64,000 bases of DNA from Methylorubrum suomiense. GTDB taxonomy: Bacteria > Pseudomonadota > Alphaproteobacteria > Rhizobiales > Beijerinckiaceae. The position numbers and the translations under genes were made by a program. The DNA lies in the NCBI RefSeq assembly GCF_022179765.1, contig NZ_BPRE01000007.1, forward strand, positions 186,001 through 250,000, in the 5' to 3' direction. Below the pieces are notes generated by a model. The model was given only the letters and a program-made list of their open reading frames with translations, was not told the DNA's origin and searched no databases. Positions 46,083 to 56,124 of this stretch are shown here, one piece after another (position 1 is the stretch's first letter; the number at the start of each line of letters is the position of its first letter).

Positions 46083-48164
46083 ATGGCGGTGAGCGAGGCG
46101 CTCGTCCCGGAGAAGCGGTCACGGCGGGATTTCGGTTTCGCGGCCGGTATCGTCGCGATCCTGGCGGTTCTCTTCCTGCCGGTGCCGGCGGTGCTGATCG
46201 ATATCGGCCTCGCCTTCTCGATCGCCCTGTCGGTATTGATCCTGATGGTGGCGCTCTGGATTCAGAAGCCCCTCGAATTCTCGGCTTTCCCCACCGTCCT
46301 CCTGATCGCGACCCTGCTGCGGCTCGCCCTGGGCATCGCCACCACGCGCCTGATCCTGGCGAACGGTCAGAAGGGGGTCGACGCCGCCGGCCACGTCATC
46401 CAGGGCTTCTCGCAATTCGTGATGAGCGGCGATTTCGTCATCGGAATCGTCGTCTTCGTGATCCTGATCACGGTGAACTTCCTCGTCATCACCAAGGGGG
46501 CAACCCGTATCGCCGAGGTGGGCGCTCGCTTCACGCTCGATGCCATTCCCGGCAAACAGATGGCGATCGACGCCGACCTCAATGCCGGGCTGATCGACGA
46601 GAAGGAGGCGCAGCGCCGCCGCCGCGAACTGGAGGAGGAGAGCGCGTTCTTCGGCTCCATGGACGGTGCCTCGAAATTCGTGCGCGGCGAGGCGGTGGCG
46701 TCGCTCATCGTCATTGCGGTCAACGTGTTCGGCGGCGTCATCATCGGCACCACCCGCCACGGCATGCCGCTCGGTCAGGCGGCGGATGTCTTCGTGAAGC
46801 TGTCGGTCGGCGACGGCCTCGTGTCGCAGATCCCGGCGCTGATCGTCTCCCTCGCCGCCGGTCTTCTCGTCTCGAAGGGGGGCACCCGCGGCACTGCGGA
46901 AGAAGCCGTGCTCGGTCAGCTCAGCGCCTATCCCCGCGCCCTGATGGTGGCCGCCGCCCTGATGCTGATGTTCGCCCTCGTCCCCGGCCTGCCGTTCCTC
47001 CCCTTCGTCGCGCTGTCGGGCCTGATGGGCTTCGTGGCGATCACCATCCCGAAGCGCCAAGCCGCCCGCACCGCCTTCGCCGCCGCCAAGGCCCAACTCG
47101 AGGCCGAGGCGAAGCAGGCCGAGGCCAAGGATTCGGTCAAGGAGCAGCTCAAGACTCCGGAAATCGAGCTGTGTCTCGGCCGTCAGGTCTCGGCGCAGAT
47201 TCAGACGAGCCACACGGAGTTGCAGCACCGCGTCGCCAAGATGCGCCGCAAGTTTGCGCGCCAGTACGGTTTCGTCGTCCCCGAGATCAAGCTGACCGAC
47301 AGCCTGACCCTGCCGGCGAAACACTACCAGATCCGCATCCACGGGACCGTCGCGGCGACCCAGGAAATGCGGCCGGGCGAACTCCTCGTGGTCGTGGGCG
47401 AGGGACCGCGCCCGGACGTGCCCGGCGAGGAGGTGCGCGAGCCCGCCTTCGGCATGAAGGCGCTCTGGGTGGTCGATGCCTATGCCGCCGAGGTCCGCCG
47501 CGCTGGTTTCGAGGCGATCGACGGCGCCTCGGTGTTGCTGACCCATCTCTCGGAGGTCATCCGCAACAACCTGCCCCAGTTCCTGTCCTACAAGGACATG
47601 CGCGCGCTGCTCGATCGGCTCGATCCCGAATACAAGCGCCTGCTCGATGAGATCAGCCCATCGCAGATCTCGCATTCGAGTCTGCAGGCGGTTCTGAAAT
47701 TGCTGCTGTCCGAGCGCGTCTCGATCCGCAATCTGCACCTCATTCTGGAGGCGGTGGCGGAAATCTCCCCCCATGCCCGCCGGGCCGAGCAGATCGCCGA
47801 GCATGTGCGCATGCGGGTGGCGCAGCAGATCTGCGGCGATCTCGCCGAGGACGGCACGCTGCACGTGCTGCGCCTCGGGGCCAATTGGGACCTGACCTTC
47901 CATCAAGCCCTCAAGCGCGACGCGAAGGGCGAGGTCATCGAGTTCGACATCGATCCCCGCCTCGTCGAGCAATTCGGCACCGAGGCCGGCGAGGCGATCC
48001 GCGAGCGGATGCGCCAAGTCCACAGCTTCGCCCTCGTCGTGGCACCGGATGCGCGGCCCTATATCCGCATGATCGTCGAGCGCATCTTCCCGACCCTGCC
48101 GGTGCTCTCGCATCTCGAGATCGCCCGCGGCGTCGAGATCAAATCCCTGGGCACCATCTCATGA
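46083..48164 (+). CDS. flhA: Flagellar biosynthesis protein FlhA
   Basis: A 693-residue component of the flagellar type III export gate. The first 320 residues contain eight transmembrane helices and the FHIPEP region ([16 protein letters not shown] and [19 protein letters not shown]). The C-terminal cytoplasmic domain, from about residue 345, binds chaperone-substrate complexes. Stop overlaps the fliR start (ATGA). It heads the flagellar export block of this window. Confidence 0.97.
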   Translation: MAVSEALVPEKRSRRDFGFAAGIVAILAVLFLPVPAVLIDIGLAFSIALSVLILMVALWIQKPLEFSAFPTVLLIATLLRLALGIATTRLILANGQKGVDAAGHVIQGFSQFVMSGDFVIGIVVFVILITVNFLVITKGATRIAEVGARFTLDAIPGKQMAIDADLNAGLIDEKEAQRRRRELEEESAFFGSMDGASKFVRGEAVASLIVIAVNVFGGVIIGTTRHGMPLGQAADVFVKLSVGDGLVSQIPALIVSLAAGLLVSKGGTRGTAEEAVLGQLSAYPRALMVAAALMLMFALVPGLPFLPFVALSGLMGFVAITIPKRQAARTAFAAAKAQLEAEAKQAEAKDSVKEQLKTPEIELCLGRQVSAQIQTSHTELQHRVAKMRRKFARQYGFVVPEIKLTDSLTLPAKHYQIRIHGTVAATQEMRPGELLVVVGEGPRPDVPGEEVREPAFGMKALWVVDAYAAEVRRAGFEAIDGASVLLTHLSEVIRNNLPQFLSYKDMRALLDRLDPEYKRLLDEISPSQISHSSLQAVLKLLLSERVSIRNLHLILEAVAEISPHARRAEQIAEHVRMRVAQQICGDLAEDGTLHVLRLGANWDLTFHQALKRDAKGEVIEFDIDPRLVEQFGTEAGEAIRERMRQVHSFALVVAPDARPYIRMIVERIFPTLPVLSHLEIARGVEIKSLGTIS

Positions 48165-48931
48165 TGGCCCTGGCGGGAAGCCTCGTCGGCGGCGAGGCCT
48201 TTCTCGCGACCTTCCTGATCTTCTGCCGCGTCGGCGCCTGCCTGCTGATCGTACCCGGCCTGTCGAGCCCGCGGGTGCCGGCGCAGGTGCGGCTACTGGT
48301 GGCGGGCGGCGTCTCCCTCGCCGTGACGCCGCTGCTGCTGCCGCTGTTCCAGACCAAGGTGACGGGCCATGCGCCGACCGAGACTTTGGCCTGGATCGCC
48401 AGCGAGACCTTCACCGGATTGATGATCGGCTTTCTCGGCCGCATCTTCGTCTTCGTGCTGGAGACCGTCCTGAACGCCGCCTCGACCATGGTCGGTTTCG
48501 GCAGCATGCCGGGGACGCCGGTGGAGGGCACCGAGGCAGTTCCGGCGGTCGAGTCGTTCATCGTCTTCTCGGCGGTCGCCCTGATGTTCGCCGCCGATCT
48601 GCATTGGGAGCTGTTTCGCGGGCTGGTCGATTCTTATTCCCGCATCCCACCCGGGGAGGGTCTCGGCACGCAGACGGCGCTGGTCCGCATCACCGATCAG
48701 ATCGGCGAAGCCTTCACCCTGTCCCTTCGCATCGTGGCCCCGTTCGTCATCTACGCCGTGGCGGTGAACCTCGCGGCAGGCTTCGTGAACAAGCTGACGC
48801 CGACGATTCCCGTCTACTTCGTGGCCACGCCGTTCATCATGTTCGGTGCGCTGATCCTGCTCTACAGCGTCGCGGACGAACTCGTGACCCAGTTCCTGGC
48901 GGGATACGCCGCTTGGCTGAGGCGCGGCTGA
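48161..48931 (+). CDS. fliR: Flagellar biosynthetic protein FliR
   Basis: A 256-residue export-gate protein with six transmembrane helices. Family segments: [31 protein letters not shown] and the C-terminal [13 protein letters not shown]. It overlaps flhA by four bases. FliR sits with FliP and FliQ in the export gate; those two genes are not in the window. Confidence 0.95.
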   Translation: MMALAGSLVGGEAFLATFLIFCRVGACLLIVPGLSSPRVPAQVRLLVAGGVSLAVTPLLLPLFQTKVTGHAPTETLAWIASETFTGLMIGFLGRIFVFVLETVLNAASTMVGFGSMPGTPVEGTEAVPAVESFIVFSAVALMFAADLHWELFRGLVDSYSRIPPGEGLGTQTALVRITDQIGEAFTLSLRIVAPFVIYAVAVNLAAGFVNKLTPTIPVYFVATPFIMFGALILLYSVADELVTQFLAGYAAWLRRG

Positions 48932-48935
48932 GGCC

Positions 48936-49349
48936 ATGGCCGCGACCGGGGATCTGACCAAGCGTCTCAAGCGCGCCGAGCGTCTCAGCGCCGTTCAGGC
49001 GCAGATGCGCCGCGCGGCCGAATGGGAGCTGGCGGCGATCCAGGGCGATGCCGCGGCCTTGGAGGTGGATCGCGCCGCCCTGCTCGCAGCCCTCGGCGGA
49101 GACAGCCACGGTCATCTCTTCCTCGAAGCCGCTAATCGCCGTCTGCGGTCGCTCGCTGCCCGCGCCACCGAACTGGAGGAGGCCGCTGCCCGACAGACCG
49201 AGGCCGTGCGTGAACAGAGCCTCGCCCAGAAGCGGGCGGAACGCGGCGCCGAGCGCGTCGCCGAATTGCTGCGGCAGGAGCGCGAGCGGGTCGAAGGTAT
49301 CGAGCGCCTCGACGGGCTGGCCCAACGCCGCGACGCAAGCCTGCCGTAA
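48936..49349 (+). CDS. FliJ-like coiled-coil protein
   Basis: A 137-residue protein that is almost wholly a long coiled coil (heptads from LTKRLKRAERLSAVQAQMRR to LAQRRDASLP). It starts four bases after fliR and matches the size, coiled-coil content and position of FliJ, the ATPase stalk protein of flagellar export; sequence alone does not prove it. The alphaproteobacterial FliJ proteins are poorly conserved. No signal or membrane segment. Confidence 0.6.
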   Translation: MAATGDLTKRLKRAERLSAVQAQMRRAAEWELAAIQGDAAALEVDRAALLAALGGDSHGHLFLEAANRRLRSLAARATELEEAAARQTEAVREQSLAQKRAERGAERVAELLRQERERVEGIERLDGLAQRRDASLP

Positions 49350-49478
49350 GCCAGCGGCGCTAGAGTCGTCCGCGTGCTTTCCCCTCCCCGCTTCGAGGGG
49401 TGGCGACGACAGCACGCGGCGGGCAGCAGGCCCGCGATAGGGCGCAGATTCGAGACAGGTGCCAGGGACTTTGCCGCG

Positions 49479-49955
49479 ATGAGCATCACCCCTCCCTCCG
49501 ACATCGTGATGGACGTCGCCCGTGCCGCCGATCCGGCGCGGTATCAGGAGGCCGCGGCCAAGCTCTCGCAACCCGGCGATCCAGCGGCCTTCGCCGGCAT
49601 CGCGGCCGAGGCGGCCCGTGACGTAGGCTACAGCCTCCACATGCCTCTCGATGCCAGGGGCACGCTCACGAACCTCAAGAACGACACGACGCTAAAGGAA
49701 GCGTCCGATCCCTACCGCAAGTTCGAGGGGCAGGTTCTTCAGCAATTCATCGAGACGATGCTGCCGGACAAGGCCGAGGCGGTCTACGGCAAGGGCCATA
49801 CCGGCAATCTCTGGAAATCCATGCTCGCCGAGCAAATCGGTCAGCAGATCGCCAAATCCGGCGGCATCGGGATCGCCCGGATGCTGGAGGCCTCCCAACC
49901 GACTCGGGCACCGACGCTTTCTCCCGCGGCGACGGGCGTCGCCGGAAAGGTCTGA
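49479..49955 (+). CDS. FlgJ-like rod-binding protein
   Basis: A 158-residue protein without a muramidase domain. Central YRKFEGQVLQQFIETMLPDK and GNLWKSMLAEQIGQQIAKSG match the rod-binding N-terminal part of FlgJ (FEAxxLxxMLxxM...SMLxxQ). Many alphaproteobacteria have this single-domain version. The ATG at 49479 gives a short disordered start. It lies six bases before the FlgN-like gene, supporting a flagellar role. Confidence 0.72.
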   Translation: MSITPPSDIVMDVARAADPARYQEAAAKLSQPGDPAAFAGIAAEAARDVGYSLHMPLDARGTLTNLKNDTTLKEASDPYRKFEGQVLQQFIETMLPDKAEAVYGKGHTGNLWKSMLAEQIGQQIAKSGGIGIARMLEASQPTRAPTLSPAATGVAGKV

Positions 49956-49961
49956 CACGCC

Positions 49962-50291
49962 ATGCTGCTCGAATCCCTCAAGCGCCTCGAAGCCACCATC
50001 GAGGCGGAGACCGAGGCCCTCACGCTCAACGCCGCGATCGATCTGGAAGCCGTCAATCGCGCCAAGAGCCAAAGCCTCCTTGAATTGACGCGTCTCGCCC
50101 GTTCGGTTCCGGCGGAGGAGATCGACGGCGCCACCGGCATCGTCCTGGCCCGGCTCCATGACAAGCTGGCGCGCAACCAGGAGGCTGTGGCCCGGCATCT
50201 GCGGGCGGTGGAGGAGATCGGCGACACGCTGGCCGCGACGTTGCGGGCGGCGGATTCCGACGGCACCTATTCGGCGCATCCCGGACGCTGA
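49962..50291 (+). CDS. FlgN-like export chaperone
   Basis: A 109-residue, mostly helical protein (LKRLEATIEAETEALTLNAA ... KSQSLLELTRLARSV ... ARNQEAVARHLRAVEEIGDT). FlgN chaperones escort the hook-associated proteins FlgK and FlgL and have the same small helical form and position after the rod-binding gene. Sequence similarity is weak and the call rests on size, fold type and context. Confidence 0.6.
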   Translation: MLLESLKRLEATIEAETEALTLNAAIDLEAVNRAKSQSLLELTRLARSVPAEEIDGATGIVLARLHDKLARNQEAVARHLRAVEEIGDTLAATLRAADSDGTYSAHPGR

Positions 50292-50294
50292 ACC

Positions 50295-50741
50295 ATGCGC
50301 GTCCTCGTCAGCGGCCTGTGGATCTGCGCCGTCACCATCGCCTCCTGCTACGCGGCCGTGACCTACGGCGGAGGCTTCTTCAAGAAGTCGACCGAGCCGT
50401 ATCTGGAGGGCCTCCAGTACCAGAAGCTTGCCCCCATCAACATTCCGATGGTGACCGATGGGAAGGTCCAAGGCTACATCGTCGCCGTGCTGGTCTTCAC
50501 GGCGGATGCCAAGCTGATGCACACGCTGCCCGTCTCGCCGAACGCCTTCGTCGTGGACGAAACGTTCCGCCAGATCTACGGCGACACCACGATCGATTTC
50601 AGAAAGCTGGCTCGGTACGACATCAATGGGCGCCTCGCCCAGATCCGCAGCAAGGTCAACGAGCGGTTGGGTTCCGATGTGGTGAAGGATGTGCTGGTCG
50701 ATGAGCTGAATTTCGTCGCCAAGCGCGAGGTGCGCTCGTAG
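50295..50741 (+). CDS. FliL-like membrane protein
   Basis: A 148-residue protein with an N-terminal transmembrane helix (about residues 5-25, LVSGLWICAVTIASCYAAVT) and a periplasmic domain rich in beta strands (KLAPINIPMVTDGKVQGYIV, AVLVFTADA) followed by a C-terminal helix (RLGSDVVKDVLVDELNFVAK) that resembles the end of FliL. FliL supports stator function in the flagellar motor. It starts four bases after the FlgN-like gene. The region after it has no recognisable gene before 51022. Confidence 0.58.
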   Translation: MRVLVSGLWICAVTIASCYAAVTYGGGFFKKSTEPYLEGLQYQKLAPINIPMVTDGKVQGYIVAVLVFTADAKLMHTLPVSPNAFVVDETFRQIYGDTTIDFRKLARYDINGRLAQIRSKVNERLGSDVVKDVLVDELNFVAKREVRS

Positions 50742-51021
50742 GGGCCTGTTGCCACGATGGTGCGCGCGGAGCAGATCGGCCCGGACGATACGGCCCTCTT
50801 TGACTGGCTCCTGACAGTATCGGGCTGAGGTTTCAGCCTGCGAGGTTCGTCTTGATCGGCGGGCGGAATACGCTCCGTCCCAGAGTTGCTCCTGGAACTC
50901 CCAATCGGTCTAGCGAATGGGCGGCATGGATCGGGCTTCTCGCGGCACAGCTCGGCGCACTGGCACCCATCCGACGCGGCATGGTAGCCCGGCGCGGACC
51001 CGTTACGCCGCACGGCAGGCC

Positions 51022-52017
51022 ATGGCTCTTCTCACCTTCGACGATCTCGCTCCCGGTCAGGAATATACGGCCGGTCCCATCACCGTGACCCGCGAGGCGA
51101 TGGTCGCCTTCGCGCGGGACTACGATCCGCAGCCCTTTCATCTCGATGAGGCGGCGGCGAGGGACACCTTCGTCGGCACCCTGATCGGCTCCGGCTGGCA
51201 GACGGCGGCCTTTGGGATGCGGCTGCTCGCCGAGGCGCTGATCTCGCGCTCCACCTCGATGGGCTCGCCGGGCATCGACGCCCTCCGCTGGATCCGGCCG
51301 GTCTTGCCGGGCGACCAGTTGAGCGCCGTCGTTCGTGTCGAGGATGTCCGAGCCTCGGCCTCGAAACCGGATCGCGGCTTCGCCCGCCTGTCGATGACGC
51401 TCACGAATGCGTCCGGCGACCGGGTGATGACCCAGGCCTTCGCGGTGATGTTTGCCCGCGCGGGAGCGGTGCCGCAGCCGCGGGCGGTCACAACGGACGT
51501 GGAGGTGACGCCCTTGCCTGAGGCCGAGGAGGCTCGGGACTTCCCATTTCTCGCCGAGGCCGAGATCGGCGACGTGCGCGATCTCGGTGCCCATCGTTTC
51601 GGGGCCGGTTCCATCATCGGTTTCGCAAAGGAGTACGATCCCCAGGTCTTCCACCTCGATCCCGTAGCCGCCCGCGCCACGCATTTCGGTGGTCTCTGTG
51701 CGTCAGGCTGGCAGACAGCGGCCGTTTGGATGAAGCGGTTGCACGCGACCTTCGCCCGCGATGTCGCCTTCACCGCCCGCTCCGGTCCGGTGCCGCAACT
51801 CGGTCCTTCGCCGGGCTTCAAGGATATGCGCTGGCTGCGCCCGGTTTATGCCGGCGACACCATTTCCTATGCCTGCCAACTGACCGACCGGCGCGCCTTG
51901 GCCTCACGACCCGGTTGGGGCATCGCCACGCACCACAACACAGCAAAAAATCAGCGCGGCGAACCGGTCTTCGAGTTCACCGGATCGGTGTTCTGGCAAT
52001 GGGAACGGCCTCGCTGA
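51022..52017 (+). CDS. Tandem MaoC-type dehydratase
   Basis: A 331-residue protein made of two hotdog MaoC domains in one chain. Each has the hydratase motif: DYDPQPFHLDEAAA at residues 33-46 and EYDPQVFHLDPVAA in the second half. Both contain the Asp and His expected for an (R)-hydratase, so both halves may be active. Substrates are probably acyl-CoA esters. The ATG at 51022 gives the domain's usual start; upstream in-frame sequence is Arg-rich and probably not coding. A perfect inverted repeat lies downstream. Confidence 0.85.
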   Translation: MALLTFDDLAPGQEYTAGPITVTREAMVAFARDYDPQPFHLDEAAARDTFVGTLIGSGWQTAAFGMRLLAEALISRSTSMGSPGIDALRWIRPVLPGDQLSAVVRVEDVRASASKPDRGFARLSMTLTNASGDRVMTQAFAVMFARAGAVPQPRAVTTDVEVTPLPEAEEARDFPFLAEAEIGDVRDLGAHRFGAGSIIGFAKEYDPQVFHLDPVAARATHFGGLCASGWQTAAVWMKRLHATFARDVAFTARSGPVPQLGPSPGFKDMRWLRPVYAGDTISYACQLTDRRALASRPGWGIATHHNTAKNQRGEPVFEFTGSVFWQWERPR

Positions 52018-52113
52018 AGGCCGCAGGGCGGCTGCGCGTTGATTGACGGGTTCGCCGAATTTGTCCCGTCAGGCCCTGTCGAAGGCGCGCGGCCCGTTGG
52101 AACGGCCGTATTG

Positions 52114-52152
52114 AGAGCACCGTACCGGATACTTCATACGGTACGGTGCTCT
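52114..52152. repeat. 14-bp perfect inverted repeat between convergent genes
   Basis: Arms AGAGCACCGTACCG (52114-52127) and CGGTACGGTGCTCT (52139-52152) with an 11-base loop GATACTTCATA. It lies about 97 bases past the MaoC gene and 69 before the end of the minus-strand oxidoreductase gene. No T-run on either side. Confidence 0.7.
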
Positions 52153-52220
52153 GAAATATTCTTCGAAACAACTTCTTGACGTTGTCTCCGACCTCTTAGG
52201 CCAATGCTATGGTCGGAATC

Positions 52221-54464
52221 TCACCCCAGTAGCTTGTCGAGAGTGATCGGCATCTTGCGGACGCGCACGCCGGTCGCATGATAGACCGCATTGGCGATGG
52301 CGCCGGCCGTTCCCGTGATGCCGATCTCGCCGACACCCTTGATCCCGAGCGGATTCACGTGCGGATCGTTCTCCTCGACCAGGATCGCCTCGATCGAGGG
52401 CACATCGGCATTCACCGGCACGTGGTACTCACCGAGATTGGGATTCATCACCCGGCCGGTGCGAGGATCGACCACCGCGTTCTCGTGGAGCGCGAACGAG
52501 ACACCCCAGATCATGCCGCCGTAATACTGGCTGGTCACCAGCCGGGGATTGACGACCCGTCCCGCCGCGAAGGCCCCGACGAGCCGCGTCACCCGGATCT
52601 GTCCGAGATCGGGATCGACGCTGACCTCCGCGAAGACCGCCCCGTGGGCATGCATGGCATAGGATTCCCGGGCGGCCGGATCGGGCGCACCCTTGCCGGA
52701 CGCCGAGATCGACGCGCGCCCCGCACGCGCGAGGATATCCGTGAACGATTCGCTGCGGCTCTCGTCGTCGCGACGGATCAAGCGGCCTTTGCTGGCATAG
52801 ACGCCGGCATTGCCGGCACCGAAGAGGGGCGAGTTCTCGTCGTTGGTGGCCAAGTCCGAGAGCTGCGCCAGCACGGCGGCGGCGGCGGCGTGGATCGCCG
52901 AACCCGCCGTGGCGGTATGGGCCGAGCCGCCCGCGATCCCGCCGTTCGGTAGATCCGAGCTGCCGCTGCGGAAATCGAGCTGATCCAGATCGAGACCCAG
53001 TCCATCCGCCGCGATCTGTGCGAGCGCCGTCCAGGCCCCCTGTCCCATGTCGTGGGCGCCGATGGCGACAACACCGCTGCCATCCGCACGAATCTCGGCG
53101 CGTGCTTCCGCCTGCATCATCAGGGCGGGGAACAGGGCGGTGCCGACGCCCCACCCGATCAATCGCCCGGCCTCGTCGCGCATGGAGCGCGGCGCCGCCG
53201 AGCGGCGCTCCCAACCGAAACGCGCGGCTCCCTGCTCGTAGCACTCGCGCAAGGCCTTCGACGAGAACGGCCGGTCGGAGATCGGCTCGGCCTCGGCATA
53301 GTTCATCTGGCGGAAGACCAGCGGATCGACGCCGCAGGCCTCGGCCATCTCGTCGATGGCGGCTTCCAAGGCCGCGCTCCCCGACGCCTCACCCGGGGCG
53401 CGCATGAAAAGCGGCGTCCCGGTATCGACGCGCACACCCGAATGCGTCGTCGAGAGCGTCGGTGCCGCATAGAGATAGCGCGAGAGCGCGCTCGCCGGCT
53501 CGTAGAAATCGTCGTGGCTGCTGGTGGCGGTGAGCGTATGGTGGTCGAGGGCGGTCAGGGCGCCGGACCCGTCTGCGCCGAGGCGCAGGGTCTGACGCGT
53601 CTCGGCCCGATGGCCGACGGGGCCGAACATCTGCTCCCGGCGCAGCACGAGTTTGACGGGCCGGTCGACGAGCTTGGCCGCCATCACGCCCAGAACCTGC
53701 GGGCCCGACAGGAAACCTTTGGAACCGAAGCCACCGCCCAGGAAGGGCGAACGGACCAGGATGTTCTTGGGATCGATCCCGAAGAGACCGGCGAGCCGCA
53801 TCGTCGCCATCGTCATGCCCTGGCTCGGCGTGTCCACGGTCAAGCGGTCGCCGTCCCATTGCGCCACGATGGCGTGGGGTTCCATGGCGTTGTGGTACTG
53901 CGCCGGCGTTTCGTACACGGCTTCGATCCGCCGCGCGGCTCCCGCGAGACCGGCCTCGATATCGCCCTTTGTGGCGGCCGTCTTGTCGCCCGCTCCGACA
54001 GCCTGCGGTTTATGAGGCTCGGCGGTATCGAGACCGATGCGGGGCGCTTCGGTCTCGTATCGGGGGGCCAGCAATTCGGCGCCTTCGGTGGCGGCTTCCA
54101 GCGTCTCGGCGATCACGACGGCGATCGGTTGATGCGCATAGCGAACCCGATCGTTCTGGAGGAGATCGAGCCGGAAGGTGAAGGGATCGTTCTTGGCGTC
54201 CGGATCGGCGGCGAGCTTCGGGGCGTTCTGCGGCGTCATCACCGCGACGACGCCGGGATGGGCCTCGGCCGCCGCGACGTCGAGATGCGCAACGCGCCCC
54301 TTGGCGATCCGGCTCACGGCCAGCACCGCGTGCAGCATCCCCTCGGGACGATTGTCGGCGGCGAAGGTCGCGCCGCCCGTGACCTTCAGGAAGCCGTCGC
54401 GTCGGGTCAGCGGCTGGCCGATGCTCGACCCGTGCCGGGCCTGCTCGTAAGCGATATCAGGCAT
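52221..54464 (-). CDS. Aldehyde oxidoreductase molybdenum-binding subunit (PaoC-like)
   Basis: A 747-residue large subunit of the xanthine oxidase family, which carries the molybdopterin cytosine dinucleotide. It starts IGQPLTRRDGFLKVTGGATF and has the GGGFGSKGF and APGEASGSAALEAAIDE segments that bind the cofactor. The catalytic glutamate is E713 in KGVGEIGITGTAG. The gene set and gene order match E. coli paoABC, a periplasmic aldehyde oxidoreductase for aromatic aldehydes; here no export signal is present on the small subunit. Overlaps the FAD subunit gene by eight bases. Confidence 0.9.
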   Translation of the reverse strand: MPDIAYEQARHGSSIGQPLTRRDGFLKVTGGATFAADNRPEGMLHAVLAVSRIAKGRVAHLDVAAAEAHPGVVAVMTPQNAPKLAADPDAKNDPFTFRLDLLQNDRVRYAHQPIAVVIAETLEAATEGAELLAPRYETEAPRIGLDTAEPHKPQAVGAGDKTAATKGDIEAGLAGAARRIEAVYETPAQYHNAMEPHAIVAQWDGDRLTVDTPSQGMTMATMRLAGLFGIDPKNILVRSPFLGGGFGSKGFLSGPQVLGVMAAKLVDRPVKLVLRREQMFGPVGHRAETRQTLRLGADGSGALTALDHHTLTATSSHDDFYEPASALSRYLYAAPTLSTTHSGVRVDTGTPLFMRAPGEASGSAALEAAIDEMAEACGVDPLVFRQMNYAEAEPISDRPFSSKALRECYEQGAARFGWERRSAAPRSMRDEAGRLIGWGVGTALFPALMMQAEARAEIRADGSGVVAIGAHDMGQGAWTALAQIAADGLGLDLDQLDFRSGSSDLPNGGIAGGSAHTATAGSAIHAAAAAVLAQLSDLATNDENSPLFGAGNAGVYASKGRLIRRDDESRSESFTDILARAGRASISASGKGAPDPAARESYAMHAHGAVFAEVSVDPDLGQIRVTRLVGAFAAGRVVNPRLVTSQYYGGMIWGVSFALHENAVVDPRTGRVMNPNLGEYHVPVNADVPSIEAILVEENDPHVNPLGIKGVGEIGITGTAGAIANAVYHATGVRVRKMPITLDKLLG

Positions 54465-55512
54465 GGAGCGTGTCCTTCTCGGAGGCGAAGGCGGAGGCCG
54501 GCAGCGCGGGCATGCGCGCCGGCGTCCCGGCGGCGGCGCGCGCGAGGGTGCGCACGATCAGCCGGCGGGCGAGTTCGATCTTGAAGGCATTGTCGCCGGA
54601 GGGCTTGGCCGCGACCAGCGCCGCGTCCGCCGCCTGCCGGAACAGGGTCTCGGAGATCTCGGCCCCGGCCAGCACGACTTCCGCCTCCCGGGCCCGCCAG
54701 GGCTTCAAGGCGACGCCGCCCAGAGCGAGACGGCCTTCCACGATCCGTCCGTGATCGAGGCGTAGGGATGCGGCGGCCGAGACGACGGCGAAGGCGTAGG
54801 AGGTCCGGTCGCGGATCTTCATATATCGGGAATGGTCGGCGAACGCTGCCGAAGCGGCCGGCAGGTGAAGGGCGACGATCAATTCGCCCGGCGTCAGCAC
54901 GCTTTCGTGCTGCGGTGCATCGCCCGGCAGGCGATGGAAGGCGTCGAGCGAGACTTTGCGCGTTCCTTCATGGCCCGCGATCTCGACCTCGGCATCGAGG
55001 GCCACCAAAGATACGCAGAAATCCGACGGGTGGGTCGCGATGCAGTGCTCGCTCCAGCCCAGGATGGCGTGGAGCCTGGTCTCGCCGCCCCGCGCCTCGC
55101 AACCCGCGCCGGGCTCGCGCTTGTTGCAGGCGCTGGCCGGGTCGTAGAAATACGGGCAGCGCGTGCGCTGCATCAGATTGCCGGCGACGGTGGCGGCATT
55201 GCGCAACTGCGCCGACGCCCCCGACAGCAAGGCCTCGGCCACGGAGGGATAGGCCTTCGCAAAGGTCGGATCGTAGGCGAGGTCGCTGTTGCGCACGAGG
55301 GCGCCGACGCGGAACCCACCGTCGGGCAGGCGCTCGATCCGATCGAGATCGGGCAGGTGCGTAACATCGACGAGCCGATTGGGTCGCGTGACACCGCCCT
55401 TCATCAGGTCGAGGAGGTTGGTCCCGGCGGCGAGGTAGGCCGCACCCGGCTCGGACGCCGCCGACACGGCTTCCGCGACGGTCTGGGCGCGAACGTAGTC
55501 GAAGCGGTTCAC
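54457..55512 (-). CDS. Aldehyde oxidoreductase FAD-binding subunit (PaoB-like)
   Basis: A 351-residue FAD domain subunit. It begins MNRFDYVRAQTVAEAVSAAS and has the FAD-binding YLAAGTNLLDLMK, the QLRNAATVAGNLMQRTRC motif and further cysteines, C at residues near 116-136, that suggest the extra 4Fe-4S cluster seen in PaoB. The GTG at 55512 overlaps the stop of the small subunit by four bases. It transfers electrons from the molybdenum site to the FeS subunit. Confidence 0.9.
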   Translation of the reverse strand: MNRFDYVRAQTVAEAVSAASEPGAAYLAAGTNLLDLMKGGVTRPNRLVDVTHLPDLDRIERLPDGGFRVGALVRNSDLAYDPTFAKAYPSVAEALLSGASAQLRNAATVAGNLMQRTRCPYFYDPASACNKREPGAGCEARGGETRLHAILGWSEHCIATHPSDFCVSLVALDAEVEIAGHEGTRKVSLDAFHRLPGDAPQHESVLTPGELIVALHLPAASAAFADHSRYMKIRDRTSYAFAVVSAAASLRLDHGRIVEGRLALGGVALKPWRAREAEVVLAGAEISETLFRQAADAALVAAKPSGDNAFKIELARRLIVRTLARAAAGTPARMPALPASAFASEKDTLHA

Positions 55513-56018
55513 GCGGCTTCTCCCTGGCGGTCGGATGCCATCCTGGCCTGCGCGTCGAGCACGGCCTCGGTGATGCCGATATAGGCGCCGCAGCGACAGA
55601 GATTGCCGCTCATGGCTTCCCGCACCCGCTCGGGATCGTCGCCCGCATGTCCCTCGCGGATGAGGCCGACGGCACTCATGATCTGGCCGGGCGTGCAGAA
55701 GCCGCACTGGAAGCCGTCATGCGCGATGAAGGCGGCCTGGACCGGATGAAGGGTGTCACCCTGAGCCAGACCCTCGATGGTGGTGATCTCGGAGCCGTCG
55801 AGGCTGATCGCGAGGCTGAGGCAGGAATTCACCCGCCGTCCATCGACCAGCACGGTGCAGGCACCGCACTGGCCGCGGTCGCAGCCTTTCTTCGATCCGG
55901 TGAGTCCGAGGCGTTCCCGCAGCAGGTCGAGAAGGGTCACCCGCGGGTCGTCGAGGGCGATGTCGTGAGGCTCGCCGTTGACGCGCAGCGAAACGGTGAG
56001 GCTGTCGTGCTGTCCCAT
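55509..56018 (-). CDS. Aldehyde oxidoreductase 2Fe-2S subunit (PaoA-like)
   Basis: A 169-residue small subunit with two 2Fe-2S clusters. The plant-type cluster uses C46, C51, C54 and C66 (CDRGQCGACTVL, NSCLSLA); the second uses CGFC and CRC (QCGFCTPGQ and LCRCGAY). Unlike E. coli PaoA there is no Tat signal, so the complex is probably cytoplasmic. The ATG at 56018 follows GGGAG; an in-frame ATG 30 bases upstream is less likely. First gene of the three-gene operon. Confidence 0.92.
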   Translation of the reverse strand: MGQHDSLTVSLRVNGEPHDIALDDPRVTLLDLLRERLGLTGSKKGCDRGQCGACTVLVDGRRVNSCLSLAISLDGSEITTIEGLAQGDTLHPVQAAFIAHDGFQCGFCTPGQIMSAVGLIREGHAGDDPERVREAMSGNLCRCGAYIGITEAVLDAQARMASDRQGEAA

Positions 56019-56124
56019 GGGTCGGCTCCCAATCTGGAAGCATTTCAATTAGCCCATGTGAGGAACTCGGCCAGTGCAGTGCGAAACGGTCGCAGGCCGG
56101 CCGGCGAGATCCCGTCCGCGGCGG

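Noticed and set aside
50759..50828. A 23-codon frame after the FliL-like gene
   Set aside because: Too short and without supporting signals.
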